DNA of 12,686 nucleotides from Myxococcota bacterium (lineage in GTDB: Bacteria > Myxococcota > Polyangia > GCA-2747355 > JAKLHH01): the NCBI GenBank assembly GCA_022710245.1, contig JAKLHH010000091.1, forward strand, positions 1-12,686. Direction: 5' to 3'. The notes beneath the pieces were generated by a model. The model was not told where the DNA came from. It saw only the letters and a list, made by a program, of their open reading frames with translations, and ran no database searches. Below, piece after piece: positions 1 to 6,926 of this stretch. A program made the position numbers and the translations under genes. Each line of letters begins with the position of its first letter. The stretch's first letter is position 1.

Positions 1-88
1 CGATGATCCGCTCTCCCCTCAGCTTGCCCTGCAGCTTCTCAAAAGAAAACTGATTGATATTCCTGGCGCGATAGGCATGCTTCTTCAT
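1..88 (-). CDS. N-terminal fragment of a probable IS110-family transposase (runs off left edge)
   Basis: A leftward reading frame starts at the ATG whose complement is at 86-88 and stays open for 29 codons to the window edge. A GGAGG ribosome site lies about 8 bases upstream of the start (complement near 99-104). The peptide begins MKKHAYRARNINQFSFEKL and continues with a basic stretch ending in GERII. A short basic lead followed by F-S-F-E-x-L and a hydrophobic strand is what I recall from N-termini of IS110-type DEDD transposases just before the first catalytic Asp, but that Asp lies outside the window. The codons are clearly less GC-biased than in every other gene here, which fits horizontally acquired DNA. 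The frame and ribosome site are seen directly; the family is a recollection-based inference. It could also be an unrelated accessory gene. Confidence 0.5.
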   Translation of the reverse strand, partial: MKKHAYRARNINQFSFEKLQGKLRGERII

Positions 89-126
89 GGGGACGACCTC
101 CAGTGTGTTTTGACCCCCAAGTCGAA

Positions 127-156
127 ATTCGAGGCGTCCCCAACTTCTTTCGTCAA
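127..156 (-). promoter_or_regulatory. Possible sigma70-type promoter of the leftward edge gene
   Basis: Read leftward, TTGACG (complement at 151-156; 5 of 6 to the -35 consensus) is followed after 18 bases by TCGAAT (complement at 127-132; 4 of 6 to the -10 consensus). This would start transcription roughly 30 bases upstream of the leftward ATG at 88. It is a pattern match only. Confidence 0.3.
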
Positions 157-224
157 GCATTCTTCTCTTCTACCACTGACTCCCGCGGCGCCCCACGCCG
201 CCTCGTCGACGGCAGGAGCCCACC

Positions 225-788
225 ATGAAGCGCTCGCTCGGGGCCAAGGCGCTCCTCTACCCGAACCCCGTCCTCCTCGTCGGGACCTACGACGAGGCCG
301 GACGCCCGAACCTGATGACCGCGGCGTGGGCGGGGATCTGCTGCAGCCGCCCGCCCTGCGTCTCGGTCTCGCTGCGCAAGGCGACCTACTCGCACGGGGC
401 CATCGTCCGCGGCCGCGCCTTCACCCTCAGCGTCCCCTCGCAGGACCAGGTGCGCGCCGCGGATCACGCCGGGCTCACCTCGGGGCGCGACGAGGACAAA
501 TTCCAGGCGACCGGGCTGACGCCGGTCCGCAGCGAGCTGGTCGAGGCCCCCTACGTGGCCGAGGCGCCGGTGGTCCTCGAGTGCCGGCTGGTCCACACGG
601 CGGAGCTCGGGCTGCACACGATGTTCGTCGGCGAGATCCTCGACGTGAAGGCCGAGGAGGCCGTCCTCGGCGAGCGTGGGGTGCCGCTGCTCGAGCGGGT
701 GCGTCCGATCCTCTACGCCGCCGGGGAGGAGGCCTACTTCGGCGTGGGCGAGCGGCTCGCCGAGGCCTTCTCCGTGGGGCGGGGCTGA
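225..788 (+). CDS. Flavin reductase family (flavoredoxin-like) FMN-binding protein
   Basis: This 187-residue protein matches the flavin reductase-like domain (split-barrel FMN-binding fold) in layout. An opening strand has the pattern P-N-P-V-L-L-V-G-T (residues 13-21). It is followed by G-R-P-N-L-M-T-A-A-W (26-35), then the strand P-P-C-V-S-V-S-L-R (43-51) with the S-H-G-A-I segment (56-60), and the F-T-L-S-V-P strand (66-71). Family members bind FMN and often pass electrons between NAD(P)H or ferredoxin and partner enzymes; substrate cannot be read from sequence. There is no signal peptide, so it is cytoplasmic. The ATG is preceded by AGGAG (214-218) at 6-base spacing, which supports this start. 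It ends two bases before the lipoprotein gene that follows, so the two are probably co-transcribed. Length is normal for flavoredoxin-type members. Confidence 0.85.
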   Translation: MKRSLGAKALLYPNPVLLVGTYDEAGRPNLMTAAWAGICCSRPPCVSVSLRKATYSHGAIVRGRAFTLSVPSQDQVRAADHAGLTSGRDEDKFQATGLTPVRSELVEAPYVAEAPVVLECRLVHTAELGLHTMFVGEILDVKAEEAVLGERGVPLLERVRPILYAAGEEAYFGVGERLAEAFSVGRG

Positions 789-790
789 GC

Positions 791-1294
791 ATGCGCGCGT
801 GGCGTGCGCTGCTCGTCGCGGCCAGCCTCGGCGCGGCCGGCGTGACGGCCTCGTGCCGGAGCGTCCCGCAGGGACGCGAGGACCCACACCCCGCGCGACG
901 GGACCTCGACCCCGCCCTCGCGCACCTCGCCTGGCTGGCAGGGAGCTGGGCCGGCGAGGCCGAGGGCGCGCGCATGGAGGAGCACTGGGCGCTCCCGGCG
1001 GGCGGGCTGATGCTCGGGATGCACCGCGATGTCTCGCCGCGCGGGACCTTCTTCGAGTACCTCCGCATCGAGCGCCGCGCTGACGGCATCCACTACGTCG
1101 CCCAGCCCCGCGGCGGAGCGCCGACCGCCTTCCGCCTGGTGGAGAGCCGCCCGCGGCGCGCCGTCTTCGAGAACCCGGCTCACGATCACCCGCGGCGGAT
1201 CCTCTACTGGCTCGACGGCGCTGGCCTGCACGCCCGCGTGGAGGGCCGCGAGGGCGCCAGCGAGTGGCTCTGGCCGGCGTCGACGCTGCGCTAG
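791..1294 (+). CDS. DUF6265-like secreted lipoprotein
   Basis: This 167-residue protein starts two bases after the stop of the flavin reductase gene. Residues 1-21 form a hydrophobic signal followed by Cys22 in the context T-A-S-C, a plausible though not canonical lipobox. The mature part has the conserved pattern I associate with DUF6265: L-A-W-L-A-G-S-W-A-G (46-55), E-E-H-W-A-L-P-A-G-G-L-M-L-G (63-76), F-F-E-Y-L-R-I-E (87-94) and F-E-N-P-A-H-D-H-P-R-R-I-L-Y (126-139). Such proteins probably fold as a small beta-barrel resembling lipocalin-type domains, and no reaction is known. The same frame is open far upstream, but the signal peptide and gene junction place the start at 791. It is likely cotranslated with the upstream gene; a joint function is not evident. 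Confidence 0.8.
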   Translation: MRAWRALLVAASLGAAGVTASCRSVPQGREDPHPARRDLDPALAHLAWLAGSWAGEAEGARMEEHWALPAGGLMLGMHRDVSPRGTFFEYLRIERRADGIHYVAQPRGGAPTAFRLVESRPRRAVFENPAHDHPRRILYWLDGAGLHARVEGREGASEWLWPASTLR

Positions 1295-1344
1295 ATCACC
1301 GGTCACGATTCGTGGGTGACTGTTCGAGAATCGTGGCCGGTGAT
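1295..1344 (+). terminator. Long stem-loop between convergent genes
   Basis: Arms at 1295-1311 and 1328-1344 pair over 17 positions with a single T-G wobble, enclosing a 16-base loop. It begins immediately after the lipoprotein stop codon and is followed by the weak T-containing tail TTAGCT. It lies between two convergent genes, so it probably stops rightward transcription, and perhaps leftward transcription from the kinase gene (there with one C-A mismatch). There is no strong U-tract. Confidence 0.6.
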
Positions 1345-1360
1345 TTAGCTCGATCCCGGG

Positions 1361-3340
1361 TCAGGTACGCCGGGGGCCGAGCACCTCGCGCAGCTTGAGC
1401 GCGAGCTGCTGCGGCGAGTAGGGCTTGCCGATGAAGTGGATCCCCTCGTCCAGGACGCCGTGCTGGGCGATCACCTCCTCGGTGTAGCCCGAGGTGAAGA
1501 GCACCCGCACGCCCGGGCGCAGCGCGAGCAGCTCCTCGGCCATCGCCTTGCCGTTCATCCCCGGCATCACCACGTCGGTGAGCAGCAGGTGGATCTCGCC
1601 CTCGTAGCGCCGCGCCGCGAGCAGCGCCTCGCCGGCGTTCAGGTAGGAGAGCACCTTGTAGCCGAGCCGGTCGAGCAGCCGGCGGGCGAGCTCCTTCACG
1701 ATCGGCTCATCCTCGACGAGGAGGATGGTCTCGCTTCCGGTCGGCAGCGTCGAGGTGGCGCCCGGCCGCGTCAGCGGCTCGGCCTGCTCGTTCACCCGCG
1801 GCAGGTAGAGTCGGAAGGTGGTGCCGCGCCCGGAGGCCGGGCACAGCTCGATCGCGCCGCCTGCCTGCTTGATCGCGCCGTAGACCGTCGCCAGGCCGAG
1901 CCCGGTCCCCTTCTCCTTCGGCTTGGTGGTGAAGAAGGGCTCGAAGATGTGCTGGCGAACCTCGTCGCTGATCCCGCTGCCGGTGTCGGCGACCGTGATG
2001 ACGACGTGCTCGCCGGGGGTCAGGGCGGGGTGGGCCTGGCAGGCCGCCTCGTCGAGCCGGACGTCGGCGGTCTCGAGGCGCAGCACCCCGCCGTCCGGCA
2101 TGGCGTCGCGCGCGTTCACCGCCAGGTTGACGAGCACCTGCTCGAGCTGTCCGGGGTCGATGCGCACACGCCCGACCGAGCGCTGCAGCACGGTGCGCAG
2201 CTCGATGTCCTCGCCGATCAGGCGGACCAGCATCTTCTGCATCTGCCCGATCAGCTCGTTCGGGTCGATCACCCGCGGGGCGACGAGCTGCTTGCGCGAG
2301 AAGGCGAGGAGCTGGCGGGTGAGGCCGGCGGCGCTCTCCGCGGCCTTGTTGATCTCGATCAGCGTCGCGTGGAGCGGATCCTCCGGGCGGAGGTCGAGGA
2401 GCGCGAGCGAGATGTTGCCGGTGATGCCGGTGAGGAGGTTGTTGAAGTCGTGAGCGACGCCGCCGGCGAGCCGGCCGATCGACTCCAGCCGCTGCGACTG
2501 CCGGAGCTGCTCCTCGAGGCGCTCCCGCTCCTCCTGCTGACGGATCCGCTCGGTGATGTCCCGCGCCACGGCGTAGATGAGCTTCTCGGCGTACGGCGCC
2601 GCTCGCCACTCGATCCAGCGGTACGCCCCGTCCTTGCAGCGGTAGCGGTTGGTGAAGTTGAAGACCAGCTCGCCGCGCGCCAGCTTGGCGACCGCGTCCC
2701 GCGTGGCGGCGAGGTCGTCGGGGTGGACCAGGTCGAGGAAGCGGGCGCCGACGAGCTCTCCCAGCTCGAAGCCGAGGGTCGTCTCCCAGAGCGGGTTCAG
2801 TCGCCGGAAGTGTCCGTCGGTGTCGGCGATGCAGAGGAGGTCGAGCGCGAGGGTGAAGTAGCGCTCCATCTCCTCGGTCTTCAGCCGCAGCTCCTCCTCG
2901 GCGCGGCGGCGCTCGCTGATGTCCTCGATCATCGGCACGAAGTAGAGCGGGGTCTTGCCGTCCCGCACCAGCGAGAGCGAGAGGTGCCCCCAGACGGCGC
3001 TCCCGTCCTTGCGCAGGTAGCGCTTGTCGGTCGCGTACTGCTCGATCTCGCCGCGAGCCAGGCGGCCGACCTGCTCCCGGTTCTCGGCGAGGTTGTCCGG
3101 GTGGGTGATCTCGACGAAGGTGCGCCCGAGGAGCTCCTCCTCGCGGTAGCCGAGGAAGCGGCAGAGCGCCTCGTTGACCCGGACGAAGCGGAAGTCGAGC
3201 GTGACCATCCCGACGCCGATGGGGGACTGATCGAAGAGGCGGCGGAAGCGCGCCTCGCTCTCGCGCAGCTGCGCCTCGGACCGGAGCGGCTCCACCTCAC
3301 CCTCGCTCCCTGGCCTCGGCGGCTCGCCCGGCCTGCTCAT
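1361..3340 (-). CDS. Soluble hybrid sensor histidine kinase (PAS-PAS-HisKA-HATPase-REC)
   Basis: This 659-residue protein has no signal peptide or membrane segment, so it should sense an intracellular cue. Two PAS domains lie at about 25-145 and 155-265, each ending in a D-I-(S/T)-E-R linker. The dimerisation/phosphotransfer helix has [10 protein letters not shown] with phospho-acceptor His297. The ATPase domain shows an N box [10 protein letters not shown] (405-414), G1 D-T-G-S-G-I (452-457), F box E-P-F-F-T-T-K (467-473) and G2 G-T-G-L-G-L (478-483). A receiver domain follows at about 537-655 with acidic residues E543/D544, phospho-acceptor Asp589, Thr616/Ser617 and Lys639. All catalytic residues are present. 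A start 10 codons upstream (3370) is possible, but the start at 3340 has GGAGGAG directly before it. Output must go through another phosphotransfer partner, because no effector domain follows REC. The gene is divergent from the lipoprotein gene at 3566. Confidence 0.93.
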   Translation of the reverse strand: MSRPGEPPRPGSEGEVEPLRSEAQLRESEARFRRLFDQSPIGVGMVTLDFRFVRVNEALCRFLGYREEELLGRTFVEITHPDNLAENREQVGRLARGEIEQYATDKRYLRKDGSAVWGHLSLSLVRDGKTPLYFVPMIEDISERRRAEEELRLKTEEMERYFTLALDLLCIADTDGHFRRLNPLWETTLGFELGELVGARFLDLVHPDDLAATRDAVAKLARGELVFNFTNRYRCKDGAYRWIEWRAAPYAEKLIYAVARDITERIRQQEERERLEEQLRQSQRLESIGRLAGGVAHDFNNLLTGITGNISLALLDLRPEDPLHATLIEINKAAESAAGLTRQLLAFSRKQLVAPRVIDPNELIGQMQKMLVRLIGEDIELRTVLQRSVGRVRIDPGQLEQVLVNLAVNARDAMPDGGVLRLETADVRLDEAACQAHPALTPGEHVVITVADTGSGISDEVRQHIFEPFFTTKPKEKGTGLGLATVYGAIKQAGGAIELCPASGRGTTFRLYLPRVNEQAEPLTRPGATSTLPTGSETILLVEDEPIVKELARRLLDRLGYKVLSYLNAGEALLAARRYEGEIHLLLTDVVMPGMNGKAMAEELLALRPGVRVLFTSGYTEEVIAQHGVLDEGIHFIGKPYSPQQLALKLREVLGPRRT

Positions 3341-3342
3341 GG

Positions 3343-3349
3343 CTCCTCC
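3343..3349 (-). promoter_or_regulatory. Ribosome binding site fixing the kinase start
   Basis: Read leftward, GGAGGAG lies two bases before the ATG at 3340, with GGAGG at 4-base spacing. It favours this start over the in-frame ATG at 3370. The same 14-base start context (CATGGCTCCTCCGA on the plus strand) recurs at the leftward gene starting at 8592. Confidence 0.7.
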
Positions 3350-3427
3350 GACCGCTGGTGTGGAACGCAAGCGCCCGATTCTAGGACCCCGGCGAGCGCC
3401 CGGTCAACCCGGCTGGCGGCCAACGCT

Positions 3428-3448
3428 GCGAGATCCCGGGAATCTCGC
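3428..3448. promoter_or_regulatory. 21-bp palindrome in divergent intergenic region (candidate operator)
   Basis: GCGAGAT (3428-3434) and ATCTCGC (3442-3448) form perfect 7-bp arms around the 7-base spacer CCCGGGA. The site lies in the 225-base gap between the divergent kinase (start 3340) and lipoprotein (start 3566) genes. It is 15 bases upstream of a TTGACG (3463-3468) that could be a -35 element for the lipoprotein gene; no good -10 follows. The site could bind a dimeric regulator of either gene. The rest of the gap shows only a GC-rich hairpin (3520-3537, arms GGCGAC/GTCGCC) near the lipoprotein start. Confidence 0.35.
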
Positions 3449-3565
3449 GCCGGCAGCGGCCGTTGACGGGATGGATCGCGGAGAGCGAAGATGCAGCCGC
3501 GGCCCAGGTTTTCAGGCGAGGCGACGCCGCGGTCGCCGAGCATCAGGTTCGCGAATGGAGATCTC

Positions 3566-4870
3566 ATGCGCACTCTGACCCTGCTCGCCCTCGCGTCGCT
3601 CGCGGCCTGTGGTGGTGACTCCTTCGTCGGCGGCGACGCCCCGGTCGGCGTCGACGACAGCGGGGTGACGCCCGGGCTGGAGAACAACAACATCACGCCC
3701 GGCCGCCCGAGCTGCCCTGGCCAGGAGGTGACGGTGACCGGCACCGTGCTGGCGCCGAACCAGACCGACCCGGTGCCCGGCGCGACGGTCTTCATCCCCT
3801 CCCAGGTCCCCGAGCTCTTCCCGCCGGCGGTGACCTGCGAGGTCTGCGCCACCATGGCGGGGACCTCGAGCTGGTGGACCACGACCTCGGCATACAATGG
3901 ACAGTTCACCCTCAAGGCCGTCTGTCCCGGCAAGCGGCCCCTGGTGCTGCAGAACGGCCGCTTCCGCCGCCTCGTCTATATCGACGTGCCGGCGGGCGGC
4001 AGCCTGCAGGTCCCGGCGGACAAGACGCGCCTGCCGAAGCGCAGCCAGGAGTTCGAGCTGGCCGACGCGGTGCCGAAGATCGCGGTCGGGACCGGTGACT
4101 TCGACAAGATGGAGTGCGTGCTGCGGCGGATCGGCCTCGACGACAAGTCGATCGAGCTCTACGAGAACGCCGACAACAAGTCGCCGACCGCGCTGCCGAC
4201 CTTCCAGAGCCTGGTCAACGACGTCAACAAGATGAAGACGTACAACATCATCTTCCTCAACTGCACCAACAACACCTTCGAGGCCGAGCTGAAGAAGGCC
4301 GCGGTGCGCGCGAACATCGCCGACTACATCCAGTCGGGCGGCCGCTTCTACGTCACCGACTGGTCCTACGACTGGATCGAGCAGGTGCCCGAGCTCTCGC
4401 CCTTCATCGACTTCGAGCCGGGCCCCTGGGGGACCGCGCCGGAGGCCGCCAACGCCGCCGCCCTCGGCGCCAACGGCCTGCAGGTGCAGGCCGCGCTGAA
4501 GGTGCCGGAGCTCGCGCAGTGGCTCGGCCAGTTCCCCGGCACGGTGCAGAACAACACCGCGCTGATCCAGCACTTCGTCGGCGGCTGGGTGATGATGCAC
4601 GCGGTGAGCAAGGACACCAAGCTCTGGGTCGAGGGCCCGGTGAAGTCGGACGACGGCAAGGTCAGCGGCGTGCGGCCGCTGACCGTGACCTTCAACTTCA
4701 AGAACTGCGGCAAGATCCTCTACACCTCGTACCACACCGAGGGGCGCGAGGGAGAGCTCTTCCCCACCGCCTTCCCGCAGTACTGCGGCTCGAGCGCGAT
4801 CTCGCCGCAGGACCGCATCCTCGAGTACCTGATCTTCGACATCGCGAACTGCGTCAAGCCGATCGAGTAG
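3566..4870 (+). CDS. Large secreted lipoprotein, regulatory-like beta domain plus uncharacterised domain
   Basis: This 434-residue protein starts at the ATG preceded by GGAG (3557-3560) at 5-base spacing. A canonical lipobox L-A-A-C places the lipidated Cys at residue 15. A linker (16-50) rich in Gly, Asp and Asn follows. Residues about 53-165 (V-T-V-T-G-T-V ... V-P-G-A-T-V-F-I-P ... G-Q-F-T-L-K-A-V) look like a carboxypeptidase-regulatory-like beta-sandwich. It has an inserted C-E-V-C pair (91, 94) and a further Cys120 that could form disulphides. From about 170 a second alpha/beta domain begins, with strands Y-N-I-I-F-L-N-C (226-233) and G-G-R-F-Y-V-T-D-W-S-Y-D-W (258-270). These resemble the core of ThuA / class I glutamine-amidotransferase-like folds, though I see no catalytic Cys-His pair to call an enzyme. 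Similar lipoproteins are, to my recollection, common in Myxococcota. Function unknown. Confidence 0.8.
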   Translation: MRTLTLLALASLAACGGDSFVGGDAPVGVDDSGVTPGLENNNITPGRPSCPGQEVTVTGTVLAPNQTDPVPGATVFIPSQVPELFPPAVTCEVCATMAGTSSWWTTTSAYNGQFTLKAVCPGKRPLVLQNGRFRRLVYIDVPAGGSLQVPADKTRLPKRSQEFELADAVPKIAVGTGDFDKMECVLRRIGLDDKSIELYENADNKSPTALPTFQSLVNDVNKMKTYNIIFLNCTNNTFEAELKKAAVRANIADYIQSGGRFYVTDWSYDWIEQVPELSPFIDFEPGPWGTAPEAANAAALGANGLQVQAALKVPELAQWLGQFPGTVQNNTALIQHFVGGWVMMHAVSKDTKLWVEGPVKSDDGKVSGVRPLTVTFNFKNCGKILYTSYHTEGREGELFPTAFPQYCGSSAISPQDRILEYLIFDIANCVKPIE

Positions 4871-5304
4871 GCTCCTCCCGCTCCTGCGCTCAGCCACGAG
4901 CACCATCGCCAGAGCCTGCCCTCGAGGGGTCACCGCGGGAGAGAGCAAAGGGTGGACCACCCCCGCTCGCCTCGCCGGGCCCGTGGTCACGAGGGGTTGC
5001 CGCGTGGCGCTGGTGAGCGGGCGCGGGCAGCGCGAGTGGCCAGCGGCGGTCCGAGGCTGCCGCCTCGAGTGGGCGGGCCGGTGCGCACGGCCGTCCGCAG
5101 GGCGACGAGCGCGAGCATGAAAAAGAGCGCGGGTGCGGGGAGGACTCCAGGGCACGGCGAGCGGCCGACCGTACGGGAGACGCACCAGGCCCTGAGGAGG
5201 TGCGGCTCTCCGGCCCTGGCACGCTCCCTGCTCTCCGAGCGCCTGTCCGGTGGGGCTCACCGGGCACGGTGGCGAGACAGACCGCGCGAGGAGGGGTGGT
5301 GGGG
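4871..5304. other. 434-base gap without a convincing gene
   Basis: The stretch between the lipoprotein stop and mlaE is as GC-rich as the genes. Open frames exist on both strands, but they give Arg/Ala/Gly/Pro-rich peptides with no domain, signal peptide or good ribosome site. A plus-strand ATG at 5117 starts a frame beginning MKKSAGAG that runs into mlaE out of frame and looks spurious. A short palindrome with GGGTGG/CCACCC arms occurs at 4950-4962, with a loop too small for a normal hairpin. The mla promoter should lie here, but I cannot identify it. Confidence 0.4.
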
Positions 5305-6069
5305 ATGCGCCTGCGGGAGACCATCGACTCGCTCCAGGACCTCTACCTGCTCTCCGCGCACGGGCTCGCCGGGGTGGCGCGACGTCCGCGCTACTGGGGC
5401 GAGGCGGTCTCCCAGATGGACCGCGACGGCGCCGGCTCGCTCCTCATCGTGCTCCTCCTCGCGCTCTTCATCGGGATGGCGCTCTCGCTGCAGCTCGCCG
5501 CCGAGCTGCGGCTGGTCGGGCTCGACGCCTACACCGGCAAGGTGGTCGGCATCTCCATCGTCCGCGAGGTGGGGCCGGTCTTCGTCGCGCTCGTCTACGC
5601 CGGCCGCGCCGGCGCGGGCATGGCCTCGGAGCTCGGCTCCATGGTCCTCGGCCACCAGGTCGACACGCTGCGCGTCTTCGGCGTCGACCCGGTGAAGAAG
5701 CTGGTCACCCCGCGGCTGCTCAGCGCGCTGGTCATGCTCCCGGTGCTCACCGTGATCGGCGACGCGGCCGCGCTGCTCGGCAGCCTCTACATCGTGCGCA
5801 CCGTGGTCGGCCAGAGCGCGACCGCCTTCTGGCGCTCGATCAGGGACGTCCTCACCTTCCGCTACGTCTTCGCCGGCGCGCTGAAGCCCTTCGTCTTCGG
5901 CTTCCTGATCACCGCCATCAGCTGCCACGCGGGGCTCGCCACGAGCGGCGGCGCCACCGGGCTGCGGCACGCCACCACGCGCGCCTTCGTGCGCTCGGTG
6001 ATCGCGATCATCGTCTCCGACTTCGTGCTGACCAAGGTGCTCCTCTACCTGACGGGCTACTCGGTGTGA
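5305..6069 (+). CDS. mlaE: MlaE-family permease of a phospholipid ABC transporter
   Basis: This is a 254-residue inner-membrane protein of normal MlaE length. It carries the family signature R-E-V-G-P-V-F-V-A-L-V-Y-A-G-R-A-G-A-G (87-105) followed by M-A-S-E-L-G-S-M (106-113). Hydrophobic segments lie at about 44-66, 88-105, 137-165, 190-212 and 230-250. MlaE forms the membrane dimer that, with MlaF and an MlaD hexamer, moves phospholipids or related hydrophobic molecules between the inner membrane and the periplasm. The ATG at 5305 follows a GAGGAGG-type site (5288-5296) at 8-base spacing; in-frame GTG codons at 5296 and 5299 are possible alternatives. The frame stays open upstream to about 5200, but that part has no family character. 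Its stop overlaps the mlaF start by 4 bases. Confidence 0.93.
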   Translation: MRLRETIDSLQDLYLLSAHGLAGVARRPRYWGEAVSQMDRDGAGSLLIVLLLALFIGMALSLQLAAELRLVGLDAYTGKVVGISIVREVGPVFVALVYAGRAGAGMASELGSMVLGHQVDTLRVFGVDPVKKLVTPRLLSALVMLPVLTVIGDAAALLGSLYIVRTVVGQSATAFWRSIRDVLTFRYVFAGALKPFVFGFLITAISCHAGLATSGGATGLRHATTRAFVRSVIAIIVSDFVLTKVLLYLTGYSV

Positions 6070-6923
6070 TCGAGTTCGAGGAGGTGAGCTTCGCCTACGC
6101 GGGGCGGCCGGTGCTGCGCGGGGTCAGCTTCCGCTTCGCCGCCGCCGAGCGGATCGCGGTCTTCGGCGGCAGCGGCCAGGGCAAGACCACCATCCTGCGC
6201 CTCATCCTCGGGCTGCTCAGGCCCGACGCCGGCCGCGTCCGCGTCGACGGGGTCGACCTGGCCGACCTCGACGAGGCCGCGCTCCGCGAGGTGCGGACGC
6301 GCTTCACGCTGGTCTTCCAGGAGGGCGCGCTCTTCGACTCGCTCGACGTCAAGGAGAACGTCGCCTTCCTGCTCCGCGAGCGCGAGCGCCTCGACGAGGC
6401 GACGCTGGACGCCCGGGTGCGGCAGCTGCTGCGCTTCGTCGACCTGGAGCCGGCGCTGCACCTGATGCCCGAGGAGCTCAGCGGCGGCATGCACCGCCGG
6501 GTGGCGATCGCGCGCGCGCTCGCCGCCAGCGACCCGGCCATGTTCCTCTACGACGAGCCGACGAGCGGTCTCGATCCGGTGAGCGCGCTGGCCATCCGGC
6601 GGCTGATCCTCCGGCTCGCCCAGGTCGGGCGCGGCTTCGTCATGGTCAGCCACGCGGTCCACGACGCGCTCGCCATCGCGGATCGCTTCCTCATGCTCGG
6701 GGCCGGCCGGCTGCTCTTCGACGGCTCGCGCCGCGAGCTGCTGGAGGCCGCCGCCCCCGAGGTGCAAGCGTTCCTCACCTATCTCCGCGCGCCGGACGCG
6801 GAGCCAGCCGACCTCGAGGAGACCTGCCTCGAGGAGACCTGCCTCGAGGAGACCTGCCTCGAGGAGACCTGCCTCGAGGAGACCTGCCTCGAGGAGACCT
6901 GCCTCGAGGCGGGACGGAGGTAG
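6066..6923 (+). CDS. mlaF: MlaF-family ATPase with C-terminal LEETC repeat tail
   Basis: This 285-residue ABC ATPase begins at a GTG inside the mlaE stop (GTGA overlap, 6066-6069), which implies translational coupling. Motifs are complete: Walker A G-G-S-G-Q-G-K-T-T (34-42), Q-loop Gln85, signature L-S-G-G-M (138-142), Walker B F-L-Y-D-E-P (160-165), D-loop S-G-L-D (167-170) and H-loop His196. It powers MlaE from the cytoplasm. The odd part is residues 250-279: after a normal end near A-F-L-T-Y-L (235-240) come six identical copies of Leu-Glu-Glu-Thr-Cys, then LEAGRR and stop. In E. coli the MlaF C-terminal extension reaches across the dimer, so the repeats sit at a meaningful position. Ordinary MlaF proteins, as far as I know, lack them. 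No mlaB is nearby. Confidence 0.93.
   Translation: MIEFEEVSFAYAGRPVLRGVSFRFAAAERIAVFGGSGQGKTTILRLILGLLRPDAGRVRVDGVDLADLDEAALREVRTRFTLVFQEGALFDSLDVKENVAFLLRERERLDEATLDARVRQLLRFVDLEPALHLMPEELSGGMHRRVAIARALAASDPAMFLYDEPTSGLDPVSALAIRRLILRLAQVGRGFVMVSHAVHDALAIADRFLMLGAGRLLFDGSRRELLEAAAPEVQAFLTYLRAPDAEPADLEETCLEETCLEETCLEETCLEETCLEETCLEAGRR
6813..6908 (+). repeat. Perfect 15-bp tandem repeat, six full copies, inside mlaF
   Basis: The unit CTCGAGGAGACCTGC is repeated six times without a single mismatch (6813-6902), followed by a partial copy CTCGAG (6903-6908). Because 15 is a multiple of three, every gain or loss of a unit keeps mlaF in frame and changes the tail by five residues. Perfect identity, including third codon positions, implies recent expansion by slippage or recombination, or an active process keeping copies uniform. 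There are no spacers, so it is not CRISPR-like. Confidence 0.97.
6916..6920 (+). promoter_or_regulatory. Ribosome binding site for the TTG start of mlaD
   Basis: GGAGG lies in the last codons of mlaF, six bases before the TTG at 6927. It supports TTG initiation and coupling of mlaD to mlaF translation. Confidence 0.7.
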
Positions 6924-6926
6924 CCC

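Larger units (their letters stand above)
1..180 (-). mobile_element. Possible end of an IS110-like insertion sequence (AT-richer DNA)
   Basis: Base composition is roughly balanced from position 1 to about 180 and then switches abruptly to very GC-rich sequence just before the flavin reductase gene. The AT-richer part contains the start of the leftward transposase-like gene and about 90 bases upstream of it. No terminal inverted repeat is visible, which is normal for the IS110 family. The exact boundary cannot be fixed from one end; 180 is where composition changes. Confidence 0.3.

Noticed and set aside
77..790. Upstream extension of the DUF6265-like lipoprotein frame
   Set aside because: The extension overlaps the flavin reductase gene in another frame and is low-complexity; the signal peptide begins at 791.
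1436..3466. Very long plus-strand open frame opposite the histidine kinase
   Set aside because: It is antisense to a gene with complete kinase motifs. Its product is Glu/Leu/Val/Arg-rich with no domain, a typical result of GC-biased codons on the other strand.
3512..5260. Long minus-strand frame opposite the large lipoprotein
   Set aside because: It has low-complexity Arg/His/Leu/Val composition and no signal or domain; the plus-strand gene has a lipobox, a ribosome site and a sensible fold pattern.
6813..6908. CRISPR-like array
   Set aside because: The units are contiguous 15-bp repeats with no spacers, lie within a coding frame and have no cas genes nearby.
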